NCBI GenBank assembly: GCA_947486185.1
Contig: CANKTH010000006.1
Coordinates: 1 to 64,000 of the forward strand
Length of the DNA: 64,000 nucleotides
Direction of reading: 5' to 3'
Origin: Deltaproteobacteria bacterium
GTDB lineage: Bacteria > Myxococcota_A > UBA796 > SXON01
In this document: one piece after another, positions 24,202 through 33,165 of the stretch
Position numbering within the stretch: position 1 is the first letter of the stretch
Layout of the letters: every line of letters starts with the position of its first letter
Position numbers and translations under genes: made by a program
The notes under the pieces: generated by a model
The model's database searches: none
Seen by the model: the letters and a program-made list of their open reading frames with translations, nothing else
What the model was told of the DNA's origin: nothing

Positions 24202-24860
24202 CAGGGAGCCGGGAGCGAGCCAAGCGCCCGCAGCGTATTTTCGAGCTCCAGCAGTCGGCCCGCGAGCTGATCGGGCATGTCAACACACCGGTCGAAGTCA
24301 TAGATGGTGACATATCGCTCGACCGGCTCGCGGAAGGGGATCGCCGCGGGAAGCGGAGCGAGGGTGCCGCTGAACGTGAACAGTCGGGTCTGAACGGGCC
24401 CCGGGGTACCGATGTTGCCGACCACGGCACAGCCACCCCGATCATGCGTCAAGAGCGCGCCGATCGACAGCGCCTCGCAGCCACTCCGCGGACACACCCG
24501 CTCCGGCTCGGGCCTCACCTCGACAGTCAGGCCGGGAAAGGCGCGCTCGGCCGAGATGCGGAGGGTCTGTTGAAGGAAGCTCGCATAAAGCCGAATCTGC
24601 GGATCGGTCGTTGCCGGGATCACCCGCGGCCAGAGCACGACCACGCCCCCATTGGGGCCCGCCGACTTGCTGACCTCGGGCCCGACGCCCACGGCCGCGC
24701 TCGATCCCACCGACACAACCGGCTGCGGCAGGCCCGAGCCCGCGGTGACCGTGGTGGTCGGCTCCGCGCTCCACGCCGATCGCCCCGCGCCTGCAAAAAG
24801 CGCAGATATGAGCAAGATAAAGACAACAATACCGCCAGCGGACGGGGGCGAACTCAGCAA
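24201..24860 (-). CDS. Exported protein of unknown function
   Basis: 219 residues from TTG 24860, chosen because AGGAGG lies 4 nt upstream and it opens a clean signal peptide (GIVVFILLISALFAGAG). No ATG fits; the frame stays open further upstream but that part reads as random sequence. The mature part contains VVVLWPRVIP, then LQQTLRISAERAFPGLTVEV and paired Cys (CPRSGC), followed by a strand/helix region. This resembles bacterial TolB-N-like or curli-associated lipoprotein folds only loosely; I cannot name a family. One-base overlap of stop with the Mob-fusion start (TGATG) shows coupling. Confidence 0.6.
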   Translation of the reverse strand: MLSSPPSAGGIVVFILLISALFAGAGRSAWSAEPTTTVTAGSGLPQPVVSVGSSAAVGVGPEVSKSAGPNGGVVVLWPRVIPATTDPQIRLYASFLQQTLRISAERAFPGLTVEVRPEPERVCPRSGCEALSIGALLTHDRGGCAVVGNIGTPGPVQTRLFTFSGTLAPLPAAIPFREPVERYVTIYDFDRCVDMPDQLAGRLLELENTLRALGSLPAP

Positions 24861-25026
24861 TATGCCTCCTGGAGGTACCCTATCCCCGACGCCGAGGGTC
24901 GGGCCACCGCGGGGCGCCCAGCCGCCGATCCGGGCAGGACCGCCCGCGGCCGCGTCGCCGAGGCACATCCGAAAGACGGCACCACTCCACGCACCCCGGC
25001 GTTTCTGGTTGCCCGCGACAGTCCGT

Positions 25027-26079
25027 TTAGCCCTTTCCAGCCAACATATCCGCCTCCCACGTAGGGATCTTCGAGGCGCCACTCAAGACTCCCCGCCGCA
25101 GCGCCGGCTCGACCTCCTCGATCACGGCGATCGTCATCGCCGAGACAGGGCCAACCTGGAAAAAGTGCTCGCTCACCCCGAGCACGACCAGCCCCCCGAG
25201 ATGGCGCGCGCCGCCGCGCCGAATCGGGAGCCGGAAACAACAGAAACCGTTCTCCCCGTGGAGCGTGACGCGAACGGTCGTCCCGTCGGCGACATCGGCG
25301 AGATCATCTGCCATGATCCTTGATAAACTCACGGCTCCGTCCAGGTCGGGGATCGCCGGCCCGCGCCACCGGCCCACACGGCGCCCCCGACTCCACCCAG
25401 CGCCGCTCCCCGGGCGGTCGCACCAGGCCTCCGCCGCCTCATCCGGGACCACACCGAGCATGCCCTCGGGCGCGAGGCCTGCTACACGCGCGGCGACCGA
25501 GACCGACGGTCCGATCACCAGGGACATTGGGCCACTGACGAGCGGGCGCAGGCGACTGCCGAGGCGTCGGGCACGCACCATCAGGTACTCCGGGTCGGCA
25601 GCCGAGCGCGGCAACGGAGCGGTGAGCCGCACGCCGTCCCACTCGGTATCGAGCCCCAGCCGGGCCGACACCCGACGACGCACGGGCCCGTCAGGGAGCG
25701 CGGCCGCAACTACACAGAGCCCACCGGGGCCTACGGCGCCCTCCGGCTGGTAGGGCGGCCAGGCTGCGCTCGGCGGGCCACCCTCTCCCCGCGACCACCA
25801 CGCACCGACCCCACCGACCGGGGCCCAACGGTCCGCCGGGCAGGGCAGCCGGTCGGGCATCGTTTGCCAGGCTCCTGCGACTCCGCACGCCAGCACAGGT
25901 CGGCCGAAACCGCGCGGGGCGAGCACGACCGCCGCCCCGCCGGCCCCCGGGAGGGTCCACACCAGATCCGCCGTGGCCCCCGCTGGGTCACGGAGCAGGA
26001 ACACCCGGGCCCCCAGCCGCAGGAGCGGCTCACGGGCAGGAGGTGCAGGAAGGAGCGAGTAAAGATGACAGACACTCAT
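25027..26079 (-). CDS. Protein of unknown function, first gene of the Mob-fusion operon
   Basis: 350 residues with no signal peptide and no recognised domain. Features are Gly/Ala/Pro-rich segments, several Trp residues, and a C-terminal part (TVRVTLHGENGFCCFRLPI, then GLVVLGVSEHFFQVG) suggesting beta strands around two adjacent Cys. The ATG at 26079 follows AGAGG at a good distance, with a further AGGAGG upstream. A gap of 166 nt separates it from the next gene, holding no other frame of note. It shares an apparent promoter (TATAAG) and two inverted repeats upstream with the divergent glycosidase gene. Confidence 0.6.
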   Translation of the reverse strand: MSVCHLYSLLPAPPAREPLLRLGARVFLLRDPAGATADLVWTLPGAGGAAVVLAPRGFGRPVLACGVAGAWQTMPDRLPCPADRWAPVGGVGAWWSRGEGGPPSAAWPPYQPEGAVGPGGLCVVAAALPDGPVRRRVSARLGLDTEWDGVRLTAPLPRSAADPEYLMVRARRLGSRLRPLVSGPMSLVIGPSVSVAARVAGLAPEGMLGVVPDEAAEAWCDRPGSGAGWSRGRRVGRWRGPAIPDLDGAVSLSRIMADDLADVADGTTVRVTLHGENGFCCFRLPIRRGGARHLGGLVVLGVSEHFFQVGPVSAMTIAVIEEVEPALRRGVLSGASKIPTWEADMLAGKG

Positions 26080-26099
26080 GCGGAACCTCTTGTCTCCTC

Positions 26100-26125
26100 C
26101 TTATACTGAACATCTGAATAGATGT
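26100..26125 (-). promoter_or_regulatory. -10 box TATAAG with adjacent inverted repeat
   Basis: Minus-strand TATAAG (26105-26100) lies about 20 nt before ATG 26079. Immediately upstream is a perfect inverted repeat ACATCT-GAAT-AGATGT (26110-26125), the size and position expected for a repressor or activator operator between -15 and -30. Confidence 0.5.
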
Positions 26126-26141
26126 CCAGGCGTTCGGGCCA

Positions 26142-26164
26142 TGCCGGACAGTTTCTGTCCGGCA
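26142..26164. repeat. Perfect 10-bp inverted repeat in divergent intergenic region
   Basis: TGCCGGACAG (26142-26151), a 3-nt TTT loop, then CTGTCCGGCA (26155-26164), between divergent genes at 26079 and 26249. No T-run follows, so operator or cruciform is more likely than a terminator. The remaining 84 nt before ATG 26249 hold no clear promoter. Confidence 0.55.
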
Positions 26165-26248
26165 CGGGAGAGTGGTGCGTCTACCGCTTGCTGAGGTCCG
26201 CTCCTCGACGGTAGGACGGTAACAGCCTGCTCCACGGCTCGGGGATCC

Positions 26249-29104
26249 ATGTTTGTTTCGACGCCACGGTGGCGGAGTCCCGCACATCGCCCGGTGGGCT
26301 TCGCCCTCGGTGCCGTCCTGTTTACGGCGCTTCCGACGCCCGCCCGCGGCGCAAGCCTCTCCTTCACGGGCGCGCTGCCGGCCGGCGTCACCACCAGCGC
26401 CTCGATCAGCGCTACGGGCACCGGGCTCGCGATCACGGACTTCAGCGGCCTCACCGACAACTACCTGGAAGCCTACGTCGACCTCACCCTGACCCCCGGT
26501 CAGCTCGTCCAGTTCAGCGAGAAGCACGTCACGCTCGGCGTCGTCCGGCAGAACGCGATCCAGGACGGCGACTTCGAGCTCGGTACGCTGGGCACGGCGG
26601 GGTCCTCGTGGACCGAGCATGGCGGAGACGTCGAGGCGGTGAGCGCGGGCTATCTACGAGGGCTCTCAGCCGAGCTGCGCGTGGCCGCCGGGAGTGGAAG
26701 CGCCAGCTACTTCCAGCAGTACTTCCCGACCAATCCAGGCGACGTATACCGACTCTACTATCGGGCCCGGATGGACGAGACGCTGCCGGAGTATGGCGGC
26801 GTCGGCGCGTACGGCACCCTGGACATACGCGCACGCTACAGCGCCACCGCCGCGGACGCCGGGGTGATCTCCCCGATGAGCCCCGACGAAGGCTACTCGG
26901 GTTCAACCCTGACAACCGACAGCAGTGACCGGTACGAACTGATCGTCCGGCACACCTCTGCCTCCGGCACCGTCCTCGGCGCACAGCACTTCGCGATCGC
27001 GGACTGTGACGAACACGTCGTACTGGACGACGGCGTACGCCACATCGGCTTCCAGCGCTACGCTTCGACCAACTGTACCTCCGACATCCAATACGGCGTG
27101 GTGACCTTCTACGCGACCGGGCGCTCCCCCGCGAGCGACAGCCGCATCCTCGTGGACGACGTCATGGTGGACTGGGTGCGCCAGGTCGAGGTGCAGATCC
27201 TCGACCACGACAGCGCCGGGGTCACGAGCACCGTGCTCCAGTCGACGACCGTCGACACAGGCTTCTACGTAGAGCCCCTGCGTCCCGGGGCCCACCCCTA
27301 CGGGGTCACCGTTCGCGTGATCCTGCGCACCCATGAGGCCGGGGTGAGCCCGGTGCTCCGGCAGATTGACATTCGCGACGCCATCCCCGTCGAGGTCGTC
27401 GTAGGAAACTCGGTGTCCAGCTTCTCGGAGGCTCGGCTTGGCGCCGACATGCACATTCCTCCTCGCGAAGAGTTCGACAACTACGACGACTACGGCGCAG
27501 AGATGTCCACCCTCTGTCACGACCCGGCCACTGGCGGCGCCACCCACTGTTACGAGCTCTTCGCCGCCTACGGCATCCGAAGCGCCCGTATGTTCCTGGA
27601 TCCAGCCGACTTCGACTGGATCGATGACGGCACCGACTGGGTGCTCACGCCCAACCTCGATGGCCTCAACCTGATCCAACGGATCACCGAGGCCCGTACT
27701 GCCGGGCTGGATCCCGTGCTCATGCTGCCGGCCCACGGTCCGCCGCTGACATCGATGAGCTTCTGGAATGAAGATTGTACCGATGTGATCTACGACGACC
27801 TTTACAGCGCAACGCCGCGAGACGACGCTGAGCAGAGCCGCCACCTCTTCACCCGGTTCGCGCTCGCCCTGGTGGAAGGGCTCGACGGGGCGCACTCCGA
27901 GTTTGGCTTTGCCCAGGTAGACAACTTCGAGATTCTCAACGAGCCCAACTACGAAGCCTTCGAGCCCTACTGTCCCGAGCTCCTGCCGCCCGAGGACCTG
28001 CCGCAGCTCATCGCGGAGGTCGCCGAAGCGCTGAGCACCGGCGGCCGCACCGACTTTCAGCTCTCCTTTGGCGGCCTCGAACCAGACGATGGCTACATGT
28101 ACGACGACACCTACCTGCGCGACACGCTGCTGCCTGAGTTGGATGCCGCGTGGTTCACGCATGCAGCGTTCCACAGCTACACCAAGACCTGGCCGCCCGA
28201 GACCGTGCGCGCCCAGTTCCCCGCCGTGGACGTGCTGCTCGATAACGCCGGCTGGAACGACCTGCCGATCTGGCTCACCGAGTACGCCTACAAGCGGGCC
28301 ACCTACGACCCGGACTGCAGCGCCTCGCTGTACACGACTGAGCAGAGCGAATGGATCAACCGTGGTTATGGCGAAGCCGCCCACGCGCACCTGATGGCGC
28401 GAAACACCCTCGCCGCCCTCACCACCAGCGCGGAGCGAATCATGGCGTGGGGACAGATGTCCAACGAGATGGTGGACGATGTCTCGGATCCCTGTTGGGA
28501 GGCGATGAGTGACAACAAAGTGATGTTCGAACGCGTCGAGGGCACGGGCGCGGCCTACGGCGGAGCCGATCCCGTGGAGTTCTCCGCCAACGCCGCGGGT
28601 CTCGCGTGGCTTACCATCGGGCGGTATCTGGCCAGCGCCAACGCGCTGATGGTGCAGGCGACCCACGTGGGCTGGCCCTCGTCCGTCCGCGAGAGGTCGT
28701 GGGACGAGCACGTCGAGGTGCCGGTGTACGAGATCGGCAGCGGCTATGCCGCGGCGGTGTACACCTGGAAGGACTACGAGTACGGCGCGATCCTGCCACA
28801 TCTGGGAGAGAGCACCGAGATTGCCTGGAAGGCGATGGTGTACGACGAGGCCGAGCGTTGTACCGACACCGCTATCGCCTGTGGCGTGCGCGATGTGGGC
28901 TTTCGCGGAAAACGGGTGTTCACGCTTAGCCTTCGCGGCCTCGTTCGAGCCGCCGATATCGACACAGTCTCACTCGTCCCGCTGGACGGCAGCTTCACCG
29001 AGACCCCGCTCGACTTCTCCTACGACGGTAGTGACCAGCTCGTCGTGCGCCACGTGGTCGCCGGCGAGCTGCCGGTGCTCGTGCTGATCGAAGACCTGCG
29101 CTGA
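26249..29104 (+). CDS. Secreted clan-A-like glycoside hydrolase
   Basis: 951 residues. Signal peptide of about 35 residues ending PTPARGAS. The N-terminal 350 residues contain carbohydrate-binding-like beta domains (WTEHGGDVEAVS; VRHTSASGTVLGAQHF; LVDDVMVDWVRQVEV). A TIM-barrel domain follows: AYGIRSARMFLDPADFDW, then NFEILNEPN with the acid/base candidate E565 and IWLTEYAYK with the nucleophile candidate E678, the Glu pair and positions of clan GH-A (GH39/GH5-like) retaining enzymes. A final beta region resembles the small C-terminal sandwich of GH39. Substrate unknown; probably an outer polysaccharide. Gap to the next gene is 68 nt on the same strand. Confidence 0.78.
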   Translation: MFVSTPRWRSPAHRPVGFALGAVLFTALPTPARGASLSFTGALPAGVTTSASISATGTGLAITDFSGLTDNYLEAYVDLTLTPGQLVQFSEKHVTLGVVRQNAIQDGDFELGTLGTAGSSWTEHGGDVEAVSAGYLRGLSAELRVAAGSGSASYFQQYFPTNPGDVYRLYYRARMDETLPEYGGVGAYGTLDIRARYSATAADAGVISPMSPDEGYSGSTLTTDSSDRYELIVRHTSASGTVLGAQHFAIADCDEHVVLDDGVRHIGFQRYASTNCTSDIQYGVVTFYATGRSPASDSRILVDDVMVDWVRQVEVQILDHDSAGVTSTVLQSTTVDTGFYVEPLRPGAHPYGVTVRVILRTHEAGVSPVLRQIDIRDAIPVEVVVGNSVSSFSEARLGADMHIPPREEFDNYDDYGAEMSTLCHDPATGGATHCYELFAAYGIRSARMFLDPADFDWIDDGTDWVLTPNLDGLNLIQRITEARTAGLDPVLMLPAHGPPLTSMSFWNEDCTDVIYDDLYSATPRDDAEQSRHLFTRFALALVEGLDGAHSEFGFAQVDNFEILNEPNYEAFEPYCPELLPPEDLPQLIAEVAEALSTGGRTDFQLSFGGLEPDDGYMYDDTYLRDTLLPELDAAWFTHAAFHSYTKTWPPETVRAQFPAVDVLLDNAGWNDLPIWLTEYAYKRATYDPDCSASLYTTEQSEWINRGYGEAAHAHLMARNTLAALTTSAERIMAWGQMSNEMVDDVSDPCWEAMSDNKVMFERVEGTGAAYGGADPVEFSANAAGLAWLTIGRYLASANALMVQATHVGWPSSVRERSWDEHVEVPVYEIGSGYAAAVYTWKDYEYGAILPHLGESTEIAWKAMVYDEAERCTDTAIACGVRDVGFRGKRVFTLSLRGLVRAADIDTVSLVPLDGSFTETPLDFSYDGSDQLVVRHVVAGELPVLVLIEDLR

Positions 29105-29172
29105 CGGTGTGGAGGGCTTCCCCGCCCTACCCTCTGAGTGGCCGGCGGCGCCTCCTCGTGCCAGGATGCGCC

Positions 29173-30735
29173 ATGCGCTTATGGGTCTCTGTTCTCCTGA
29201 CTCTGGGTCTCGTCGCCCCCTCCTCGGACGCGGCGCCAGCGACACCCGCGGCGCCAGCGACACCCGCGGCGCCAGCGACACCCGCGGCGCCGGCGGCACC
29301 CGCGGCGCCAGCTCCGCCCGTCACACCGCCTGTGGCCGGCACAAGTCAAGTACAAAGTGCGCTTCAGCTGTCGGCCGACCTGCCGGGGGAGCACATCGCC
29401 GGCTTCCCGCTCGGCGTACGCGTCACGCTCAAGAATACAGGGACAACTCCACTCCTCGTGCCAGACATCGCCACCCGGCCGCACCTCGTACGGTTCGATC
29501 TGGTGGCCCCAGACGGGGCGCGCACCGAACGATTCAACACTCCGCCCGCAGTCGACAGCGCCGCGAGCTGGACGCTGAGCCCCGGCGGACAACGCCAGAC
29601 TCTTCTGGAGGTGCCGCAGGGCTCTGCCCTCCGGGCCGGCGATTGGACCCTGGGCGTTCGGCTGGCCGAGCCCGCGGGCGCCCGGGTGGACCCCAAGCCG
29701 CTGCGCGTCGCCGTAGCGGCACCCCGGAGCCTGGACGGGCCCATCGAGCCGGAGACCCTCACGCAGACCGGGGTCAGTACCCTCTGGCTTCAGCCGCAAA
29801 CTGCGGGATTTGACCTCTACCTCCTCAAAAGCCGTCCGCGGGCCGCGGACGCGACGGAGGCGCTCTACCGGCTCGCCCACATCGAGCAGGAGACCCGCCC
29901 CCGATTGAGCCGCTCCCGACCCAGCGAATCCGCGGTGCGCCACGTCCACTGGGCCGAGGGCCCACAGACCGTAGTGGTCGGGCGGCTGGACACCGGCGCC
30001 ATCAGTAGCCCGCGCCGCTACACCCTCCCCTGGCCTGAAGTCGAGGTGCTGGACCGCGGCGCCACCGACGGCAACGGCGGGCTCGTGCTCCCGATCTGGG
30101 TGCCCTCGCCGGACAAGGTCCGCGGCTCAGTTCGGCTTTTTACGATCGACAGCCGCGGCAACGTGGGCGGGCGCACCGTGGGCGACCTGCCGAGCCGCCC
30201 CGACCTCGCGGTCTCGGCGGTGGACGGCGCGGGCGGCTACCTCCTCCTGCTCGGCCACGCCGCGGGCGTGGACCTCTATCGGCTGGATCCCGCTTGGGTC
30301 CCCGAGATCCCAGCACGAGGACGGCGCGTGCTGGCGCTCTCGGACGGATGGGCCCCGGCCGCGGCGAGCTTCACCACCCTGCCTCAGCGTGACGCGAGTC
30401 CGGGCGGCCAGGCCGTGTTGGTGATGCTGAAAAACACTGGGGTGTACCGGTCTTTATGGGTGGATCTCTCGGGCCGCGTATTGGAGGACACCCAGACCCG
30501 GCCATGGACGGCCGAAGGGGAAGTGCTAAGCCTGCTTCCTGACGGATGGGGCGCCTTTCACGTGCTCGTGAAGGGCCCCAAGGGCGTCGCGTGGGCGGTC
30601 CAAGCAGGCCGGGTCACCCCGCTGCCCGGCGTCACCGACGGGATCCTGTGGGCGACGGACACCGAGATCCGGCTCCGCACCTTCGGCGGCCCTGAGGTCG
30701 TTCAGGACCGCGTGTTGGGGAGCCGCGGGGGGTGA
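29173..30735 (+). CDS. Secreted protein with Pro/Ala repeat and beta-propeller-like region
   Basis: 520 residues. Signal peptide (MRLWVSVLLTLGLVAPSSDA) then a short PATPAAPATPAAP linker from an 18-bp repeat. The first domain (about 55-170) has an intracellular-protease-inhibitor-like beta-sandwich look (LKNTGTTPLLVPDIATRPHLVRF). The remaining part has repeated strand motifs and YLLLLGHAAGVDLYRL, consistent with a propeller or repeated sandwich but not assigned. ATG 29173 is preceded by AGGATG and opens the signal peptide; longer upstream frame lacks coding features. Likely co-transcribed with the glycosidase. Function unknown. Confidence 0.62.
   Translation: MRLWVSVLLTLGLVAPSSDAAPATPAAPATPAAPATPAAPAAPAAPAPPVTPPVAGTSQVQSALQLSADLPGEHIAGFPLGVRVTLKNTGTTPLLVPDIATRPHLVRFDLVAPDGARTERFNTPPAVDSAASWTLSPGGQRQTLLEVPQGSALRAGDWTLGVRLAEPAGARVDPKPLRVAVAAPRSLDGPIEPETLTQTGVSTLWLQPQTAGFDLYLLKSRPRAADATEALYRLAHIEQETRPRLSRSRPSESAVRHVHWAEGPQTVVVGRLDTGAISSPRRYTLPWPEVEVLDRGATDGNGGLVLPIWVPSPDKVRGSVRLFTIDSRGNVGGRTVGDLPSRPDLAVSAVDGAGGYLLLLGHAAGVDLYRLDPAWVPEIPARGRRVLALSDGWAPAAASFTTLPQRDASPGGQAVLVMLKNTGVYRSLWVDLSGRVLEDTQTRPWTAEGEVLSLLPDGWGAFHVLVKGPKGVAWAVQAGRVTPLPGVTDGILWATDTEIRLRTFGGPEVVQDRVLGSRGG
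29233..29304 (+). repeat. 18-bp tandem repeat coding PATPAA
   Basis: Four consecutive copies of GCGCCAGCGACACCCGCG (the last one variant) directly after the signal peptide of the 520-residue protein. It is in frame and codes an Ala/Pro/Thr linker; copy number may vary between strains. Confidence 0.9.
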
Positions 30736-30833
30736 CCCGGGCGCCGCCGGGGTAGCGCGCGACACGCGACCGGAGGGCCCTCACGAAGTTGATCGACCGG
30801 CAGCGCCCTGCCCCGCGCGGGATAGACCGCGGC

Positions 30834-31661
30834 ATGGCGATAAACTGGTACCCGGGCCACATGGTCACCGCGAGAAAGGACATCCGAGCACGACTGCCCG
30901 AGGTGGACCTGCTGATTGAGGTGCTTGACGCGCGTATCCCCGCCTCGAGCGCGAACCCGCTCGTGCCCGAGCTGCGGGGGGACAAACCGCTCATCCAGAT
31001 CCTCAACAAGGCCGACCTCGCCGACCCGACGGTCACCGAAGCCTGGCTCGAAGTGAACCGCGAGCGTGGCGTCCAGGCGCTCGCGCACCACCATGGGGAC
31101 CCCAGCCTGCCCACTCGGGTACGCGCGCTCGCAGCGGAGATCGTGGCGGCGTCCCGTACACGGGCACGCCCGATGCTGGCCATGATCCTGGGAATCCCCA
31201 ACGTCGGGAAGTCCACCGTCATCAACACCCTGGCCGGCCGGAACATCGCCCGTACAGCGAACAAACCTGGCGTGACCACCCTTCAACAACGGATCATCGT
31301 CGGCGCGAATCTGGAGCTGTTGGACACTCCGGGCTTCTTGTGGCCCAAGCTGAGCCCGCCTGAACGAGGCTACCGCCTCGGCGTGCTCGGCGCGATCACC
31401 GACCGGGTGCTCGACCTGGAGGACCTCGCCTGGTTCGCCGTGCGGGAGCTGACGCGCGACCACCCCGGCACCCTACAGAGGTATTACCAGCTTGATCCCG
31501 CGGTCGCCGACGAGGCAGCGGTGCTGGAGGGCATCGGCCGGCGCGCCGGGCACCTACGGAAGGGTGGCATCGTCGACGTTCAAAAAGCCGCGGAGCGCCT
31601 GCTGTTTGACCTGCGCTCCGGGCTCTTGGGGCGCATCAGCTTGGAGTCGCCTCCAGGCTGA
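30834..31661 (+). CDS. rbgA: Ribosome biogenesis GTPase RbgA/YlqF
   Basis: 275 residues. The N-terminal INWYPGHMVTARK is the YlqF signature. It is a circularly permuted GTPase: G4 NKAD (58-61) comes before G1 GIPNVGKST (120-128) and G3 DTPG (164-167). It assists late assembly of the large ribosomal subunit. The C-terminal helical domain is complete. ATG 30834 is used rather than an in-frame ATG 45 nt upstream because it starts the conserved sequence; TAGACC lies 5 nt before it, a weak fit to the leaderless pattern seen elsewhere in the window. Convergent with the DUF4331 gene, 18 nt apart. Confidence 0.92.
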   Translation: MAINWYPGHMVTARKDIRARLPEVDLLIEVLDARIPASSANPLVPELRGDKPLIQILNKADLADPTVTEAWLEVNRERGVQALAHHHGDPSLPTRVRALAAEIVAASRTRARPMLAMILGIPNVGKSTVINTLAGRNIARTANKPGVTTLQQRIIVGANLELLDTPGFLWPKLSPPERGYRLGVLGAITDRVLDLEDLAWFAVRELTRDHPGTLQRYYQLDPAVADEAAVLEGIGRRAGHLRKGGIVDVQKAAERLLFDLRSGLLGRISLESPPG

Positions 31662-31679
31662 TGCCGCTTCGACTCCCGC

Positions 31680-33125
31680 TTATTCGTAGGTGCCCGCCGG
31701 CCACGGGTCACCCATGAAGGGGAACTCGGCGAGCACAGTCAGGCCCTCCATGCCCACGCCGTCGGAGACCAGCGCGCCGTAGGAACCGACCAGGTAGCCG
31801 GCGAGCGCCGTCAGCTCCACGTCCACCACGTCGTCGGTGATGAAGCGGCCGTTGGGGAACTCGCCCAAGCCGGCCGCCGACCATGCGGCGCAGCCGTTGA
31901 GGTTCAGCCGCACCGCCTCGTACGCCGAGAAGGTCTTGCTCTCCCCCGGAATGGCGCCGCCGAAGGCGTAGCCGCTCGGCATGGTACAGAACCCGCTGTA
32001 GCCGGTGAGGAAGGTGGCCGCGATATCTTCGCGTCCAACCAGGATGTCTTCCAGGCCGATGGCGGTGAGGTCCAGGGCGGCGTCGGCGTCAAGCTCGATG
32101 TCGTCCGCGTTGGGCGTGCCCAACACGGCGTTCATGTAGATCGGCAGAATGGGCTCGATCACATAGCCAAGGAACTGGAGATCGTCGCTCGGATGGCTCG
32201 CGTTGAACGTATCCTTCTCGCTGATCGGCAACACCACCTCGTTGACCAGCGGCATCCCCAGGCGCGCGACCTGAACCCACTCGCCGCGGTGCTCCTGGCT
32301 GCCGTCGGCGCGACGGACGGTGATGGCGCGGCGGGAGGTGGTGGCCCAGGTCGCGATGACCTCGTTGGCGGCGTTGGGAGCGGCACCGTCGCGGGTCAGG
32401 CTGTCGGCGTCCACCGAGATCGCGATGGAGTGGACATTGAAGCCCAGGAGCGAGTTGTAGTTCGTGCCAACGCCAACCCCCAACAGATCGAAGGTGTGGG
32501 CGAGGTCGACGTAGAACTCCTCTTGCCGGGGGCCGGCGAAGTAGCTGTAGTCCACGCCGCCGACGTTGGTGTTGTAGGTGTGGCTGATGGTGATGGTGCC
32601 GCCCGCGTCGCTCTCGGGGTCGTAGCCGCCAGGAACCATGGAGCGGAAACCGATGTTGGCCGGGGGCACATCGCCGGTGCCGATCACCGTAGCCACGCCG
32701 TCATCGACGCGGGTGAGGGTGTAGGTCTGGGAGATGTTGACGTCTTCCGCGCCATCTACGCCCTGAACGCCGCCATTGGGGGCGCCGTAGAGCACTCCGT
32801 CGTTGTACAGGAAGGTGTCGGGGATGGTGTAGCTGGTCTGGGTCTGGAACTGGAAGGTGATGTCTTCGAAACCATCACCTTCGTTGTCGATGTGGATCTC
32901 GTAGAGCACATCGTCGCTGAACTGGTGGTAGTTCGGGCCGCTGTACGGCGCCTGGAGCGGCAGTACGTTGGCGATGAACACGATCTTCGAGGTGTCGTTG
33001 GGATCCCGGAACACATAGAAGTCGGTGAGATCGGCCGCGGAATCCTGGGCGATCATCGGGGCTTCACGGTGAGAGGACGCCTGGGCGTCAGGGAGGAGGG
33101 CAAGGATCAGAAGAGCTGCAGACAT
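31680..33125 (-). CDS. DUF4331-family exported protein
   Basis: 481 residues, signal peptide of 16-17 residues (MSAALLILALLPDAQA). The mature start ASSHREAPMIAQDSAADLTDFYVFRDP is the hallmark of the DUF4331 family, exported proteins found in many environmental bacteria without an assigned biochemical role; conserved DxEx-type and TFDLLG/VHSIAI regions are present. GAGGT is five bases before the ATG. It is 40 nt downstream of the MopE-like gene on the same strand, and both are cell-surface products, so they may act together. The C-terminus is slightly acidic with no anchor. Confidence 0.85.
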   Translation of the reverse strand: MSAALLILALLPDAQASSHREAPMIAQDSAADLTDFYVFRDPNDTSKIVFIANVLPLQAPYSGPNYHQFSDDVLYEIHIDNEGDGFEDITFQFQTQTSYTIPDTFLYNDGVLYGAPNGGVQGVDGAEDVNISQTYTLTRVDDGVATVIGTGDVPPANIGFRSMVPGGYDPESDAGGTITISHTYNTNVGGVDYSYFAGPRQEEFYVDLAHTFDLLGVGVGTNYNSLLGFNVHSIAISVDADSLTRDGAAPNAANEVIATWATTSRRAITVRRADGSQEHRGEWVQVARLGMPLVNEVVLPISEKDTFNASHPSDDLQFLGYVIEPILPIYMNAVLGTPNADDIELDADAALDLTAIGLEDILVGREDIAATFLTGYSGFCTMPSGYAFGGAIPGESKTFSAYEAVRLNLNGCAAWSAAGLGEFPNGRFITDDVVDVELTALAGYLVGSYGALVSDGVGMEGLTVLAEFPFMGDPWPAGTYE

Positions 33126-33165
33126 CGGATACCTCAGGTGCGACGCAGCGCGCCGCGAAGGGGAT

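Noticed and set aside
26903..28801. 632-codon minus-strand frame
   Set aside because: Shadow of the secreted glycosidase, whose catalytic motifs support the plus strand.
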